Below are positions 51,201 through 59,516 of a stretch of DNA of 64,000 bases, piece by piece. The number at the start of each line of letters is the position of its first letter. Position 1 is the stretch's first letter. Below the pieces are notes generated by a model, which saw nothing but the letters and a program-made list of their open reading frames with translations, searched no databases and was not told the origin of the DNA. Made by a program: the position numbers and the translations under genes. Location: the NCBI GenBank assembly GCA_040384465.1, contig JAZKJF010000001.1, positions 186,001 to 250,000 on the forward strand, read 5' to 3'. Source of the stretch: UBA5078 sp040384465. GTDB taxonomy: Bacteria; Pseudomonadota; Gammaproteobacteria; Pseudomonadales; Pseudohongiellaceae.

Positions 51201-54072
51201 GCAAGCCGAAGCCCACGTTGCTCAACGAGCTTTCTTCACTACTGCTCAGTGCTAAATCCAGTTCGAACAGACTCACGCCGGCAAGGGAATCTGTGCCGCT
51301 AAGTAAATCGAACCCAAGCACGAAAGCATTGGCCTGTTGTCCCGTGACGATACCGTTAATGGTGCCGCTAATCGCTGGAACCTCTGTAAGAGCAGTTGAC
51401 TCATAGGAGTCTGGATAAACTACACCTGTCACGTTGGTCTTGGCCAGGATGCCATTAGTCAATGTGCCACTGAAGTTCTCTACCTTCCACTTGTAGCCGG
51501 TCCCGTGGTCATCGACACCCACGTGCAAGTGCCCATTCGAGATCGTGCCTTGACCCAGATTGATGCTGAAGCCACCTTTTACAGAGGTCAGCGAGTGGTT
51601 CGCACTGTGTAGGACCTGGTAATGGCCTTCCTCTTTGAACTGCTTTGTGCCGGTGAGGGCGTTAGTAGGAGAGGGCGTTACAGAGGTCAGCAAAATAGTC
51701 GACAGCATTGTCGTAAATACAGAGCCGTCGTTGCGATCTGTCTGGAATTTGGCAGAGTTTTCGGTGCCATAGTTGGCCCACAGGCCCCAGCTCACGCCGG
51801 TATATCCGCCGACATTGTATTGCTGGTTATAGCCATAGGCATTGTTGGCCCGCAGCACTCCATTGGCGTTGGCGACCAGCATACCGGAGGAATTCGAGCT
51901 GGTCAGGACCGGAGATTCACCGATGAAGACTCCTTTGTGTGTGCCGGAAAATACGATACCGAAGCCATAGTTCACAAGACTTGCCAGCTCGGATTCGCTC
52001 AGCGCAGGGTCTGGCAGATCGATTTCGAGCAAACTGACACCGCTCAGATAATTGGTGGAGACATCGCTCTCTGCCAGGTTGAAATCAATCACCAATCCGC
52101 GTGAATCAGTACCCGTAAACACACCGTTCATGGTGCCGCTGAAGTTTCGTGACGCTGTGCCTGACAGCGCCATTCCTCCAGACGACCAGTCCATCAGCCC
52201 GGGTTGTAGACTCGTCGTGGGAATGATGGTCCCTGTAATGCTGGCACTCTGAATTTTGCCGCTGCTGAGTTGCCCGCTGACGCTGCCATCCCATCTCTCC
52301 GTCGCGGTGGTACATCCAGAGGTCAGGCAGACGTTGACATCAAGGTCTCCCGACAAAGAACCGCTGTCAAAATTGATGTTGAAGGTACCTGTGACGCCCC
52401 GAACCGAGGTGTTGCTGCCACCAACGGCCATGAAATGATCACTGGTATTGAATGTGCGGCTTCCCGTAAAGGTCGGAGTACTCGGCGTTACCGTGAAGTA
52501 AAGCATGGAGGCATCTGTCAGCGACGTGAACTGCGTGGGGTTCTGACGATCTTGCAGTCTGATCGGATTCAGCGCCGTGCCACGCCATCCTCCCCAGTTG
52601 ACCTGGAAGCCACCTACACCGCTGAGAGGGCTGATCACCTCAGCATTATCCACTCGGAATACCTGGGTGCTGCTGGCGATCAAAGGGGTTCCGGCACCAT
52701 TCACATCCAGGCTGGCCATGCCGCTGATCTGGGTGCGAACGCCCCCATTGATCAACGATATACCGGCACTGCGTACGAGCGACGCCAGCTCTGATGAACT
52801 CAGTGCAGGTTGGGGCTCAGGCTGTGGTTCCGGTTGCGGCTCGGGCTGTGGTTCCGGTTGAGGCTCAGGCTGTGGTTCCGGTTGCGGCTCAGGCCGTGGT
52901 TCTGGTTGCGGCTCGGGCCGTGGCTCCGGTTGTGGCTCAGGCCGTGGTTCTGGTTGAGGCTCGGGCTGAGGTTCCGGTTGGGGTTCAGGCCGAGGTTCCG
53001 GTTGAGGCTCAGGCCGTGGCTCCGGCTGGGGTTCAGGACGCGGTTCCGGTTGAGGCTCCGGTCGTGGTTCAGGCTGTGGCTCTGCTTGAGGCTCGGGTTG
53101 CGGCTCTGGCTCCGGATCGGGATCTCTGCATACTTGAGAGTCTGTAGCGCAGGTAATGATGCCGTCACCACTGTCGTTTGGATTAATGGTCACGGCCTGT
53201 GCCAGGCCTTGACCTGTCCCAGTGTCATCCGAGCTCCCTCCCGGGGTAAAACCGACAATGGTCTCGTCTCTGATAGTGGCAAAAGAAGCGGCAGGGGGAA
53301 GTTGTCTATCTGTAGTACCTGTTCCTCCCAAGGCACCAGCGACATTATTGCCGCCATCACCTGGCGGTGGGGTGTCCGCATCGGCATCCGTGTCGGAGTC
53401 TTCTTCCGCTACTTCTTCGACAATCAATTCAATCGGAATATTGCCAAGCTCTACAGGCTGATCCACCAATCCTACTGGTGGGGTTTCGGGCGAGGGCACA
53501 AGTGCGTAGTCATAATCTGCATCTACGCCGAGATCAAGAGTCCCTGATTCGTTTTCTATGGTTGTGCCACCCTCCCATACGCCGGTGTACAGCCCATCTC
53601 CTGTAATTGTGCCTTCATGATCGGTGCCACGGATACCAATGGTGGCGAATGGTGTTTCAACACTGTAAGCATCCTTGTCGACATCGCCAATCGAGCCCGT
53701 AATGGTGCGGAAACCGCCTTGAATGAGATTCATGGTGGCACGGTCAGGCTGTCCTGACGGGGAAGCGAAGGTGTATTCGGTAATCGCAAAGGCCGTGTCT
53801 GCTTTCAAGGCAATGATCGCAGAGTCTGTCAGTTTGATTTGTGCCCAACCACCTGAGCCCGTGGTGATAGTGTCGCCGACAAACACTTCTGATCCGCGAG
53901 CGAGAGCCCTGGTTCCTGCACTGTTGGTTGCGGCAACTTCTCCCGTTACCCTGACCACTTGCCCTGCACGCTCTTCTTCCGCCGCATGCAACGCTGGGTT
54001 GTAAAATGACAGGCACATTGAAAAAAATGCCAGATTGAAGAGTCTGCAGAACCGTTTGGAAAGTATTGTCAT
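48271..54072 (-). CDS. Giant FecR-domain surface protein with six repeated WG-x-W modules
   Basis: The 1933-residue protein has a signal peptide (residues 1-30, ending ALHA), a FecR domain (about 37-190; GSEVFVGDTITTGSGGWAQI, TPFATIGIRGTD), an acidic linker, a Pro-Glu-Pro spacer (317-422) and six modules of about 180-300 residues. Each has a WG-x-W motif (Trp near 493, 762, 1011, 1283, 1579 and 1760), then paired strands such as GTFNINFDSGSLSGDLDV, a Trp strand and G-x-NGxFTG. The module pattern resembles transferrin-binding-protein C-lobe barrels, the cargo mark of Slam (type XI) secretion, but this is inference. It lies 73 bp downstream of a TPR/beta-barrel gene on the same strand, a plausible translocator. 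Confidence 0.75.
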   Translation of the reverse strand: MTILSKRFCRLFNLAFFSMCLSFYNPALHAAEEERAGQVVRVTGEVAATNSAGTRALARGSEVFVGDTITTGSGGWAQIKLTDSAIIALKADTAFAITEYTFASPSGQPDRATMNLIQGGFRTITGSIGDVDKDAYSVETPFATIGIRGTDHEGTITGDGLYTGVWEGGTTIENESGTLDLGVDADYDYALVPSPETPPVGLVDQPVELGNIPIELIVEEVAEEDSDTDADADTPPPGDGGNNVAGALGGTGTTDRQLPPAASFATIRDETIVGFTPGGSSDDTGTGQGLAQAVTINPNDSGDGIITCATDSQVCRDPDPEPEPQPEPQAEPQPEPRPEPQPEPRPEPQPEPRPEPQPEPRPEPQPEPQPEPQPEPRPEPQPEPRPEPQPEPRPEPQPEPQPEPQPEPQPEPQPEPQPEPQPALSSSELASLVRSAGISLINGGVRTQISGMASLDVNGAGTPLIASSTQVFRVDNAEVISPLSGVGGFQVNWGGWRGTALNPIRLQDRQNPTQFTSLTDASMLYFTVTPSTPTFTGSRTFNTSDHFMAVGGSNTSVRGVTGTFNINFDSGSLSGDLDVNVCLTSGCTTATERWDGSVSGQLSSGKIQSASITGTIIPTTSLQPGLMDWSSGGMALSGTASRNFSGTMNGVFTGTDSRGLVIDFNLAESDVSTNYLSGVSLLEIDLPDPALSESELASLVNYGFGIVFSGTHKGVFIGESPVLTSSNSSGMLVANANGVLRANNAYGYNQQYNVGGYTGVSWGLWANYGTENSAKFQTDRNDGSVFTTMLSTILLTSVTPSPTNALTGTKQFKEEGHYQVLHSANHSLTSVKGGFSINLGQGTISNGHLHVGVDDHGTGYKWKVENFSGTLTNGILAKTNVTGVVYPDSYESTALTEVPAISGTINGIVTGQQANAFVLGFDLLSGTDSLAGVSLFELDLALSSSEESSLSNVGFGLLGPGPNQGLLFGQAPDLSSDDTPLIYSASPGFVLRPTAEYDQLDHYVGDYDVTWGRWSSTTNYPIKVQTHLNDGSIFNTVTEPILMTSVAATNISTLSGSGKFEASGHFIGNSNAGQFYAVYGNFDVDLGTGQLWNGLLRVKMDDDGDHFEWRTDTFTGTVGDNGILPQFDISGRVRPWGTEGSLSDPAFTGKLNGIATGSGATGMVLGFDLRGIDSKYITGITLFERTGGLPSFSNEDITALRTANRFGFMLVPNTPSIDGGTERRVTLFGNVTQITTTGAVNLIIDNDPAALLTLDETPDRVARRNSATVEGLATDIGTLGLNWGKWDSTVSNKIKLETDYNNSDEFTLLASDGLFASFDPTPTTKLTSLGSVSRTYLGSDVATYTRIAPGNLQSYSYLPVTEMRSIFDVDFATGNLTNGGMLICLGGNGCLLDKDLVQGEKEKWKVSYTGRFVEGVLTNVNFLSTDIADGTDSVRTITGDLVGALIGDGSTSDRIANSFVGGVNLHETGNPSHFVTATYLTPTGSYLSASELLSLNSYSMFASSGPLNILSGGRAGFNPNNNPSTVVLADFSLLGISTLLPSDSGFNSYPPGRSLRYGTATQGYLNTNVGSLGSNVVRWGRWDVDSSSHIQRRMRSGNTDNIAQDGFWFIASPSASASTTGQYRYANLLDSQLGSSTDTFVGKVNYFGFSIDMEDGAITNGHLSLNAGTSQETQKTWSVDFTGGALSDTHALVGMSLTNGTIRDNSRAVLSNVTVAGGISGMFVKSGEALASAFTLYNSNTAGPQENVSGTMLVGQGIGWGAWNNPVGANWSAPAQADVQGYFSTFSAVAPTALTGKYNYVASNFLARGSHGEVNTIAASSQIDLASGAITDGFLRVTVDDTGADDHIWSLNFAGNVNGGAVTLNDITNAKVEHLGTTISSFTDASASLGGVLTGANAEKFLMGFDLLDQSNSAHRVGGLVTLDKGSEVIPSP
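52807..53124 (-). repeat. Pro-Glu-Pro-rich coding repeat
   Basis: About 318 bp encode residues 317-422 of the FecR giant as alternating PE and Q/R-P units (PEPQPEPRPEPQPEP). At DNA level the unit is a degenerate 6-12 bp repeat of the kind CCGGTT-GAGGCTCAGG-CTGTGGTT. It is likely to vary in copy number by slippage. Because every unit keeps the frame, length changes would extend or shorten a stiff spacer between the FecR domain and the modules. It is not a CRISPR array. Confidence 0.85.
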
Positions 54073-54145
54073 AATTCTTCACTCATTAGCGAATCAGGCC
54101 CGATGCAGCGCGGCCCCTGCTGGAAATTCATTTGATGACACCTCG

Positions 54146-55492
54146 CTACAGCTGATAGCGAAGTCCTGCTTGATAGCGAAATCGTGTGTACTCAAAAAGC
54201 GGTATGTTGCTGTCCGTTTCTGTGTACATCAGCTCTGCATTGGCCGACAGTCTTCTTGAATACTGCCATACCCAGCCGATTGAGCCTGTGACGGACGTAT
54301 CACCCCGTTGATCATTGAAGAACACAGGATGGTTGTCGTGATGGTCAGTTCTCTGAGCGGACAGCCTTGCATACGGCGAGTGATTGTTGTTCGGACGCCA
54401 CATGACGCTGTGTGCCGCACCAAAAAAAGCGCGGCCATTGTGCTTGCCAGCACTGTTGCGCGCTTTGTCATCGGCGTAAAACAGCGTAAAACTGTGAGTG
54501 AACGCCTGTGTCAGCTTAATGATGGAACCTGACAGCATGATCTGATTGGTATCTCGCAGATCATTGCTTGGGGAAGCGCGCGTATTATCGAAACGCGTCG
54601 TGGAAAGTGAGGCTGAAAGACTTTGATACCAGCCGTTGGTGCCGGCGCGTTGCCAAGAATTATTGATGCGCAATGAGTTCTGAAACGCGGCGCCATCAAG
54701 AGAGACTTTCTGAGCCTGGAGACTGTGTCGAAAGCGGTGGACTTCACTGCCATACCCATAGGAGATATCGCCCAGCATATAGTCCATATCAAACTGATCA
54801 CTGTCACGATTATCGTGTCGATTCAGTGTCAATGAGCCGTCCAGTGTTTTATCACGCGTCAGCGGCTTCCTGTAACCCAATCCTATTGTCAGATCGGCAA
54901 AATCATCCCCGGTTTTCAGACCATCCGGATTCAGCTCAATTTCACCGATCAGTGGTGTATCGATCAGGCCGTTGGTTGTGGCGCTGTTGATGTTGTCATC
55001 GTGACCGACGGTCGGTGCCACAGAAAAGCTGAAGGTCGAGCGCTGGCTGTTCTGTCGTGCATCGATCAACGTGAGGAATGCTTCAATATTCTCTTGAACA
55101 TTCTGTGGTGGATTGCTTTCCAGAACTTCAGTAAACAGGTTTCGGGAGGCGACGAGGTTGTTGGTCAGCAGGTGAGCCCGGGCTAGCTCCAATCTCGCAC
55201 GTTGTCGCAATGTGGCATCTTCCGCCGTCAGTGCGACGCGCTCAAATGCAAAGACAGCCTCGTTTGGATTATTGGACTCAATGGCTGCAATCCCATACAT
55301 GAAGTCGAACTCGGTATCGCCTTCCCAAGCCGTCAGATTAGTGGTCGCCAGCTCATAGGCCTGCACGAACTGTCCCGCATTGATCAACTGGTTCAATTGC
55401 TGATTGGGAGGAGGCGAGGTTTGTGCCATCCCCCGAGGCATGTGCGCACTGCCTGCAATGAGAGCAACTAGCAAGAAATGTTTGGGTCTCAT
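54146..55492 (-). CDS. TPR plus outer-membrane beta-barrel protein, Slam/DUF560-like
   Basis: This 448-residue protein has a signal peptide (LLVALIAGSAHMPRGMAQ, cleavage near residue 24), an N-terminal helical TPR region (about 30-155: AYELATTNLTAWEGDTEF, NEAVFAFERVALTAED, RARLELARAHLL), then FSFSVAPTVGHDDNINSAT and about 14 amphipathic strands ending FRYQAGLRYQL. TPR followed by a 14-strand barrel is the form of surface lipoprotein assembly modulators (Slam, type XI). The next gene encodes a giant FecR-domain protein with repeated barrel-like modules, a candidate cargo. The Slam assignment rests on architecture seen by eye; a generic outer-membrane TPR protein is possible. Confidence 0.72.
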   Translation of the reverse strand: MRPKHFLLVALIAGSAHMPRGMAQTSPPPNQQLNQLINAGQFVQAYELATTNLTAWEGDTEFDFMYGIAAIESNNPNEAVFAFERVALTAEDATLRQRARLELARAHLLTNNLVASRNLFTEVLESNPPQNVQENIEAFLTLIDARQNSQRSTFSFSVAPTVGHDDNINSATTNGLIDTPLIGEIELNPDGLKTGDDFADLTIGLGYRKPLTRDKTLDGSLTLNRHDNRDSDQFDMDYMLGDISYGYGSEVHRFRHSLQAQKVSLDGAAFQNSLRINNSWQRAGTNGWYQSLSASLSTTRFDNTRASPSNDLRDTNQIMLSGSIIKLTQAFTHSFTLFYADDKARNSAGKHNGRAFFGAAHSVMWRPNNNHSPYARLSAQRTDHHDNHPVFFNDQRGDTSVTGSIGWVWQYSRRLSANAELMYTETDSNIPLFEYTRFRYQAGLRYQL

Positions 55493-55801
55493 CTAATTAT
55501 CCGTATTGTGAGATACCGACAATGCGACCTATAGGTGCGTTGCCGCGAGATACTTGTGATCCTGAATGCACGTGTGTGCAGCTCCAGATTTTCTGACGAA
55601 TTACGACTGAGTTACTTTACATTGTATTCCTGTGCATTCAAGTGTTTACCTGTATTTCATCAGGGATTGTGTGACTTATGTCGAATAATCAATGATGGAT
55701 TTATGCACTTGTTTCCGATTGATTGATGGATTGTCTCTTTCTGCTCTTTGACATCGCAGGAATCAAAAGGTAGTTTGCCCGCATGACAATGGAGCTGCAG
55801 A
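55493..55801. promoter_or_regulatory. Divergent promoter gap
   Basis: This 309-bp AT-rich gap separates the minus-strand Slam-like operon from the plus-strand barrel gene. It contains a small inverted repeat TGCAC-GTGT-GTGCA (55567-55580) and tandem GATT units near 55718-55733. No open frame of note and no RNA gene were seen. Confidence 0.35.
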
Positions 55802-56614
55802 TTGATTAGTCCACTCTTGAAATACCCTGCAATACTACCCCTCGGTCTGCTCTACGTTAGTGCGGTTTTCGCGCAGGAGCCTGGGGTACCCTCTGCACGA
55901 CATAACCTGTCTGTGGGTGGATACTACAGTTCGGGAGATTATGGTGAGTCCAGCAAGACGACCATTCACTACCTCCCCGTTTCTTATGACTACACAGCAG
56001 CGAATTGGAATCTGAAGCTTGCTGTCCCCTATCTTGAAGTTTCTGGCGCGGGGAATGTGCTCGTCAATGTCGGTGGTATTGGCTCTGGTGACTTTAACGG
56101 TCTTGCCGTTACTGACGAGTCGGTAAGGTCCCGAGGAAGGGGAGATACCGTCCTTACTGCGACGTATCAGTTTCCTGCCTTTGCCGAAAACCTGCCGTTT
56201 ATTGATCTTGGCGTGGAGGTCAAGATTCCGACCGCCGACGAGAAAAAGAGCTTGGGAACTGGCGAAACAGACTACGGAGTACAACTTGATCTTTACCAGC
56301 TGGCGGGCGATACCACGTTGTTCGCTACCGCTGGCTATAAATTCAGAGGGAGATCATTTCTCTTCAACGAGATGACTGATTCCGCCTACCTGTCACTTGG
56401 TTTCAGTCGTCCGCTTTCGCAGAGCTGGAGCTATGGCTTGATTTATGACTACCGCGAAGCTGCCTCAGAGTCCTCAAAGGACACCCATGAACTATTGCCA
56501 TATCTATCTTGGTCGCCAGCGTCACGTTGGACGCTGATGGGGTATCTGGTGAAGGGGTTTACTCGGGACAGCGCTGACTATGCATTAGGAGGACAGCTTA
56601 GCTACCGTTGGTAG
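55802..56614 (+). CDS. Outer-membrane beta-barrel protein
   Basis: The 270-residue protein has a signal peptide ending near SAVFAQ (residue about 25). Regular amphipathic strands follow: HNLSVGGYYSSGDYG, HYLPVSYDYTAANWNLKLAVPYLEV, VLTATYQFPA, FIDLGVEVKIPTA, TLFATAGYKFRG, SAYLSLGFSRPL and WSYGLIYDYREA. It ends SYRW, an aromatic C terminus typical of BAM-inserted proteins. Start is TTG 55802 with GGAG 7 bases upstream. It faces away from the Slam-like gene and may share regulation with it. It resembles transporter-like barrels such as the MetA-of-phenol-degradation group, but the match is not strong. Confidence 0.72.
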   Translation: MISPLLKYPAILPLGLLYVSAVFAQEPGVPSARHNLSVGGYYSSGDYGESSKTTIHYLPVSYDYTAANWNLKLAVPYLEVSGAGNVLVNVGGIGSGDFNGLAVTDESVRSRGRGDTVLTATYQFPAFAENLPFIDLGVEVKIPTADEKKSLGTGETDYGVQLDLYQLAGDTTLFATAGYKFRGRSFLFNEMTDSAYLSLGFSRPLSQSWSYGLIYDYREAASESSKDTHELLPYLSWSPASRWTLMGYLVKGFTRDSADYALGGQLSYRW

Positions 56615-56638
56615 CCAAGCTTGAGGAAGTCCTGGTGA

Positions 56639-57439
56639 TCAGATGCGCATGGGTTGTACACGTACAGGAGCCATAATCGACGCTCGATCGACAGGACGGA
56701 CGCGCTGGAACGGAGGCAAGTCAGGACGCTGAATCCGGTCTGGTAAATTGGTTCTGTCCACTTCCTGTTTACCGTCCTCTGCTGCCGTCTCTAGTTTCAC
56801 CGCTATGGTTTCGGGAGAAGGTTCTGTCGCCAGAGGGCCTACTGCAATTTCCAGGGTATTATCGCTTTTTGTTAGCTCTGGAAACGATTGCGCCGGAACA
56901 GGAGCCAGAGAGGGTGCTTCTGCGAGCTGTACCGTTGCTGGGGTTTCTTCTGGCACTTCAGGCAATGATGCCGTTGTCTCGACAATTTCCTGAATATCAT
57001 TTGAAACGAATGCATCGCTGGTTTCACGGACTAACAGGTTTTGCTCAATGGAATCGGAAAGGTCCTGAGTCAAGTCTGTTTGGGCAGGCGCAGGAAGAAC
57101 GGCAGTCGCCTCAGGAGGAACGCTCGCGATAGTGCTTTTTTCAGCAGGGGGCACAATATCAGCTATCTCGACTGACGGTTGCTGCTGAGCTGGCTGCTCT
57201 TGGTCATCGATGCTGGTCACGAACGGAGAGGGGCTTCCGGTACCACCAAAGCCACTGCCACCAAACTCACCTGATTTTCCTGTTCCACCGATGCCGCTGC
57301 CGCCATCTCCATCATTGCCACCTCCACCACCAGCTGTGCCCATACTGGCCGCAGTCATGACCAGCGTTGCCACGAATAGCAATAGGGCGAGAAGCAGCGT
57401 CGCTGGATAAGTGCGGATGGCGAGTATGGCTTTAGGCAT
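56639..57439 (-). CDS. Membrane-anchored Gly-rich protein of unknown function
   Basis: This 266-residue protein has an N-terminal hydrophobic helix (YPATLLLALLLFVATLVMTA), a Gly-rich stretch (GTAGGGGGNDGDGGSGIGGT, residues about 35-68), and a long Pro/Glu/Thr-rich, low-complexity tail ending in Pro- and Arg-rich RVRPVDRASIMAPVRVQPMR. I do not recognise the family. It overlaps the upstream DUF6502 gene by 8 bases, so the pair forms an operon. It sits next to the FecR giant and the two barrels and may be a periplasm-facing part of the same surface system. Confidence 0.65.
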   Translation of the reverse strand: MPKAILAIRTYPATLLLALLLFVATLVMTAASMGTAGGGGGNDGDGGSGIGGTGKSGEFGGSGFGGTGSPSPFVTSIDDQEQPAQQQPSVEIADIVPPAEKSTIASVPPEATAVLPAPAQTDLTQDLSDSIEQNLLVRETSDAFVSNDIQEIVETTASLPEVPEETPATVQLAEAPSLAPVPAQSFPELTKSDNTLEIAVGPLATEPSPETIAVKLETAAEDGKQEVDRTNLPDRIQRPDLPPFQRVRPVDRASIMAPVRVQPMRI

Positions 57440-58304
57440 CGAGGTCCCTGTCCTCTGATTTGTGGACTGTATTGTAATTGAATACGCCGAAATTCATTCG
57501 GTAGTCGTGTTCTGGTTTGGACTGATCCTGTTTCTGAAGTGCCAATGCGCTCTTATTAAGAGAGGTAAGCGCATTCATACCGACTTCATTAGCGAGCTGA
57601 CTCAACTGCTGTACTGATTCAAAGGTGAGATTGTCATAATAAACACTTCTATCGAAATAGGAAGGTTTGTGCCCGAGCAGGTTCAGCGTGCTTGCGCTCA
57701 GGTGATCATGGATGTTTTTGCCAAAGAAGAATGCCTTTTCATCAAATCCCCTTTCAGGGGTAAATGCCCCGGTGTTCAGGGTGACGCGATTTTCACTATC
57801 CAGAGTGGCAATACCAATATTCAGCCACTCATCCAGAATCACTCTGGGCCTGATATCTTGCTTGCAGACGAGTTCTACCAGGTCATCAAAACATCCGGTG
57901 TTCTTCTGTGCCCCTGCAGTCCGCAATGGCAGTGGCAAAGGATGTCCGTCAGAACCAGAAAACTGTTCTGAGCCAAGCCAGACAGCTATCAATTGTGCTC
58001 CTATCGAGATATTCCGGGGCATTAGCAACTGTTCATCAGATTCTGAACGCAGTCTTTTAACATCCTTGCGATGTACACCGGTTAAGAGATTGATACGGCT
58101 ATCGGAAGGACGCTTGTTACCTACTTTGAATTCTTCTTCGGCTACTTCCACATAAATCGCTTTCAGCAGGTTGATCACGAACGGGTAGGTAATCTGAAAA
58201 GCAAGCATCAGGCGCACAAGCGGGCGCAGCAATTTGCGAATTGCTGTTACCAAGACTGCGGGTGGCTCTCCGCTTTTATTGAGTGGGTCTGGATTATTGC
58301 TCAT
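57432..58304 (-). CDS. DUF6502-family protein, possible DNA-binding regulator
   Basis: The 290-residue product has AIRKLLRPLVRLMLAFQITYPFVINLLKAIYVEVAEEEF, then DSRINLLTGVHRKDVKRLR (residues about 50-70), which looks like a helix-turn-helix, as in DUF6502 proteins. The C-terminal two thirds contain ISIGAQLIAVWLGSEQF and FDDLVELVCKQDIRPRVILDEW. Start is ATG 58304; the longer frame to 58448 runs through the operator palindromes. Two such palindromes lie upstream, so autoregulation is plausible. Its partner downstream is a Gly-rich membrane protein. Confidence 0.72.
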   Translation of the reverse strand: MSNNPDPLNKSGEPPAVLVTAIRKLLRPLVRLMLAFQITYPFVINLLKAIYVEVAEEEFKVGNKRPSDSRINLLTGVHRKDVKRLRSESDEQLLMPRNISIGAQLIAVWLGSEQFSGSDGHPLPLPLRTAGAQKNTGCFDDLVELVCKQDIRPRVILDEWLNIGIATLDSENRVTLNTGAFTPERGFDEKAFFFGKNIHDHLSASTLNLLGHKPSYFDRSVYYDNLTFESVQQLSQLANEVGMNALTSLNKSALALQKQDQSKPEHDYRMNFGVFNYNTVHKSEDRDLDA

Positions 58305-58323
58305 GGTAAGAGTATAGCTTGGG

Positions 58324-58340
58324 GTGGGAATTAATCCCAC
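58324..58340. promoter_or_regulatory. Palindromic operator copy 1
   Basis: GTGGGAATTAATCCCAC is a 17-bp near-perfect inverted repeat 19 bases upstream of the DUF6502 gene. It differs from copy 2 only in the centre. The position would let a bound protein block transcription of the DUF6502 gene. Confidence 0.65.
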
Positions 58341-58409
58341 ACGCTTTTGTGTCATTTTCGCAGATTGGCTCCTCTTGCCGAGTAGAGGATGTTGTATTGA
58401 ATGTTTGAC

Positions 58410-58426
58410 GTGGGAATAATTCCCAC
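58410..58426. promoter_or_regulatory. Palindromic operator copy 2
   Basis: GTGGGAATAATTCCCAC is a perfect 17-bp palindrome, 86 bp centre to centre from copy 1 and 64 bases before the alpha/beta hydrolase start. The two copies thus lie beside each divergent gene, suggesting shared control by one dimeric regulator. Confidence 0.7.
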
Positions 58427-58490
58427 CTATGATCACCTTGTATGACATTTACGCCACAATCATGCAGACATGTGAGTAGTCACGCGCTGC

Positions 58491-59516
58491 ATGGCACCTG
58501 GACAGGGGAAGACACAGGCAATGATCACGCGAGCAATGGATGATCGCATAGACTCTTTTACGCCCGAGGCCATGCTCGACGTCAGGTATATAGTTCTGCC
58601 GGATGGTCGCAGGCTGTCTTACACCGAGTTTGGTGACCCGTCAGGATTTCCTCTTATCTATTGTCATGGTCCGGGCAGCACACGCTTGGAAGCCACACTA
58701 TTCCATCGAGAAGCGAAGAAGGCGCGTTTTAGGCTGATTTCTTTCGACAGACCGGGCCTGGGTTATTCAGACTTCCGCAAAGGAGGGGGGCAGGCTGGGT
58801 TTGCGCAAGATCTGTTGCATCTTGCTAACAGTCTCGGATGTGAAAAATTTGGTCTTTTAAGCAGTGGTGGGGCTACCAGCCTTGCCTTGGCAGCGTCTTG
58901 TTGGTACTCAGATCGTATTGCATTGGTGCTAGGCTTGTCCTTTTCTCCTCCTCAAAACAACTTTCTGCAAGCGACACCAGTTTTTGTGCGCAAACTGGCT
59001 CTGGCAGCACTGCGCGTGTATGCGGGTTTCCGACAGAAGCGCTGTGCGCGCAATCCCATGCGATATCTCGTCCGATTGCGAGATACCCTTTGTTATGCGG
59101 ACAAACGTGCTCTGGAGGATCCTCTTGTACTGGAAATGCTGAGTAAAGATGTCAAGGAATCGCTTCGGCAGGGGCGTCGGGGTTTTGCACACGACATCTC
59201 ACAAAGTATTGAGCCTTGGGAATTTGATCCAGAGAAGGTGCATGTCCCAGTGCATCTTTGGCAGGGAGGTGCGGACACGCTTTGTCCCAGGCACGGGGTA
59301 GAGTCTGTGGTCAGACAGTTGCAAAATGCAGTTCTCCACACTGTGACGAGTCGAGGCCATTTTTTCTATTTCAGGCTGATCGACGAGGTATTCGCTGTGG
59401 CAAACAAGCAATTGAACAGGGAGATGCGACGGTACCCTGTGAGTCACAAACGCCTTCCCAGAAAATCATTTGAGCGCGAAAACCTTACCACGACTGTTGC
59501 GCTTCACATCGGTTAA
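58491..59516 (+). CDS. Alpha/beta hydrolase with unusual nucleophile elbow
   Basis: The 341-residue protein has the alpha/beta hydrolase core: LSYTEFGDPSGFPLIYCHGPGSTRLE with the oxyanion HG, ISFDRPGLGYSDF, a nucleophile-elbow region FGLLSSGGATSLALA, VHLWQGGADTLCPRHG with the acid Asp, and TVTSRGHFF with the catalytic His. The elbow reads L-S-S-G-G rather than G-x-S-x-G, so the first small residue is lost or one residue is deleted. An ATG at 58521, with GGGGAAG upstream, is a good alternative start. The gene is divergent from DUF6502 across two palindromes. Substrate is unknown. Confidence 0.8.
   Translation: MAPGQGKTQAMITRAMDDRIDSFTPEAMLDVRYIVLPDGRRLSYTEFGDPSGFPLIYCHGPGSTRLEATLFHREAKKARFRLISFDRPGLGYSDFRKGGGQAGFAQDLLHLANSLGCEKFGLLSSGGATSLALAASCWYSDRIALVLGLSFSPPQNNFLQATPVFVRKLALAALRVYAGFRQKRCARNPMRYLVRLRDTLCYADKRALEDPLVLEMLSKDVKESLRQGRRGFAHDISQSIEPWEFDPEKVHVPVHLWQGGADTLCPRHGVESVVRQLQNAVLHTVTSRGHFFYFRLIDEVFAVANKQLNREMRRYPVSHKRLPRKSFERENLTTTVALHIG

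Noticed and set aside
52807..53124. Possible CRISPR array
   Set aside because: The short repeats have no unique spacers of constant length and encode a continuous Pro-Glu stretch in frame.
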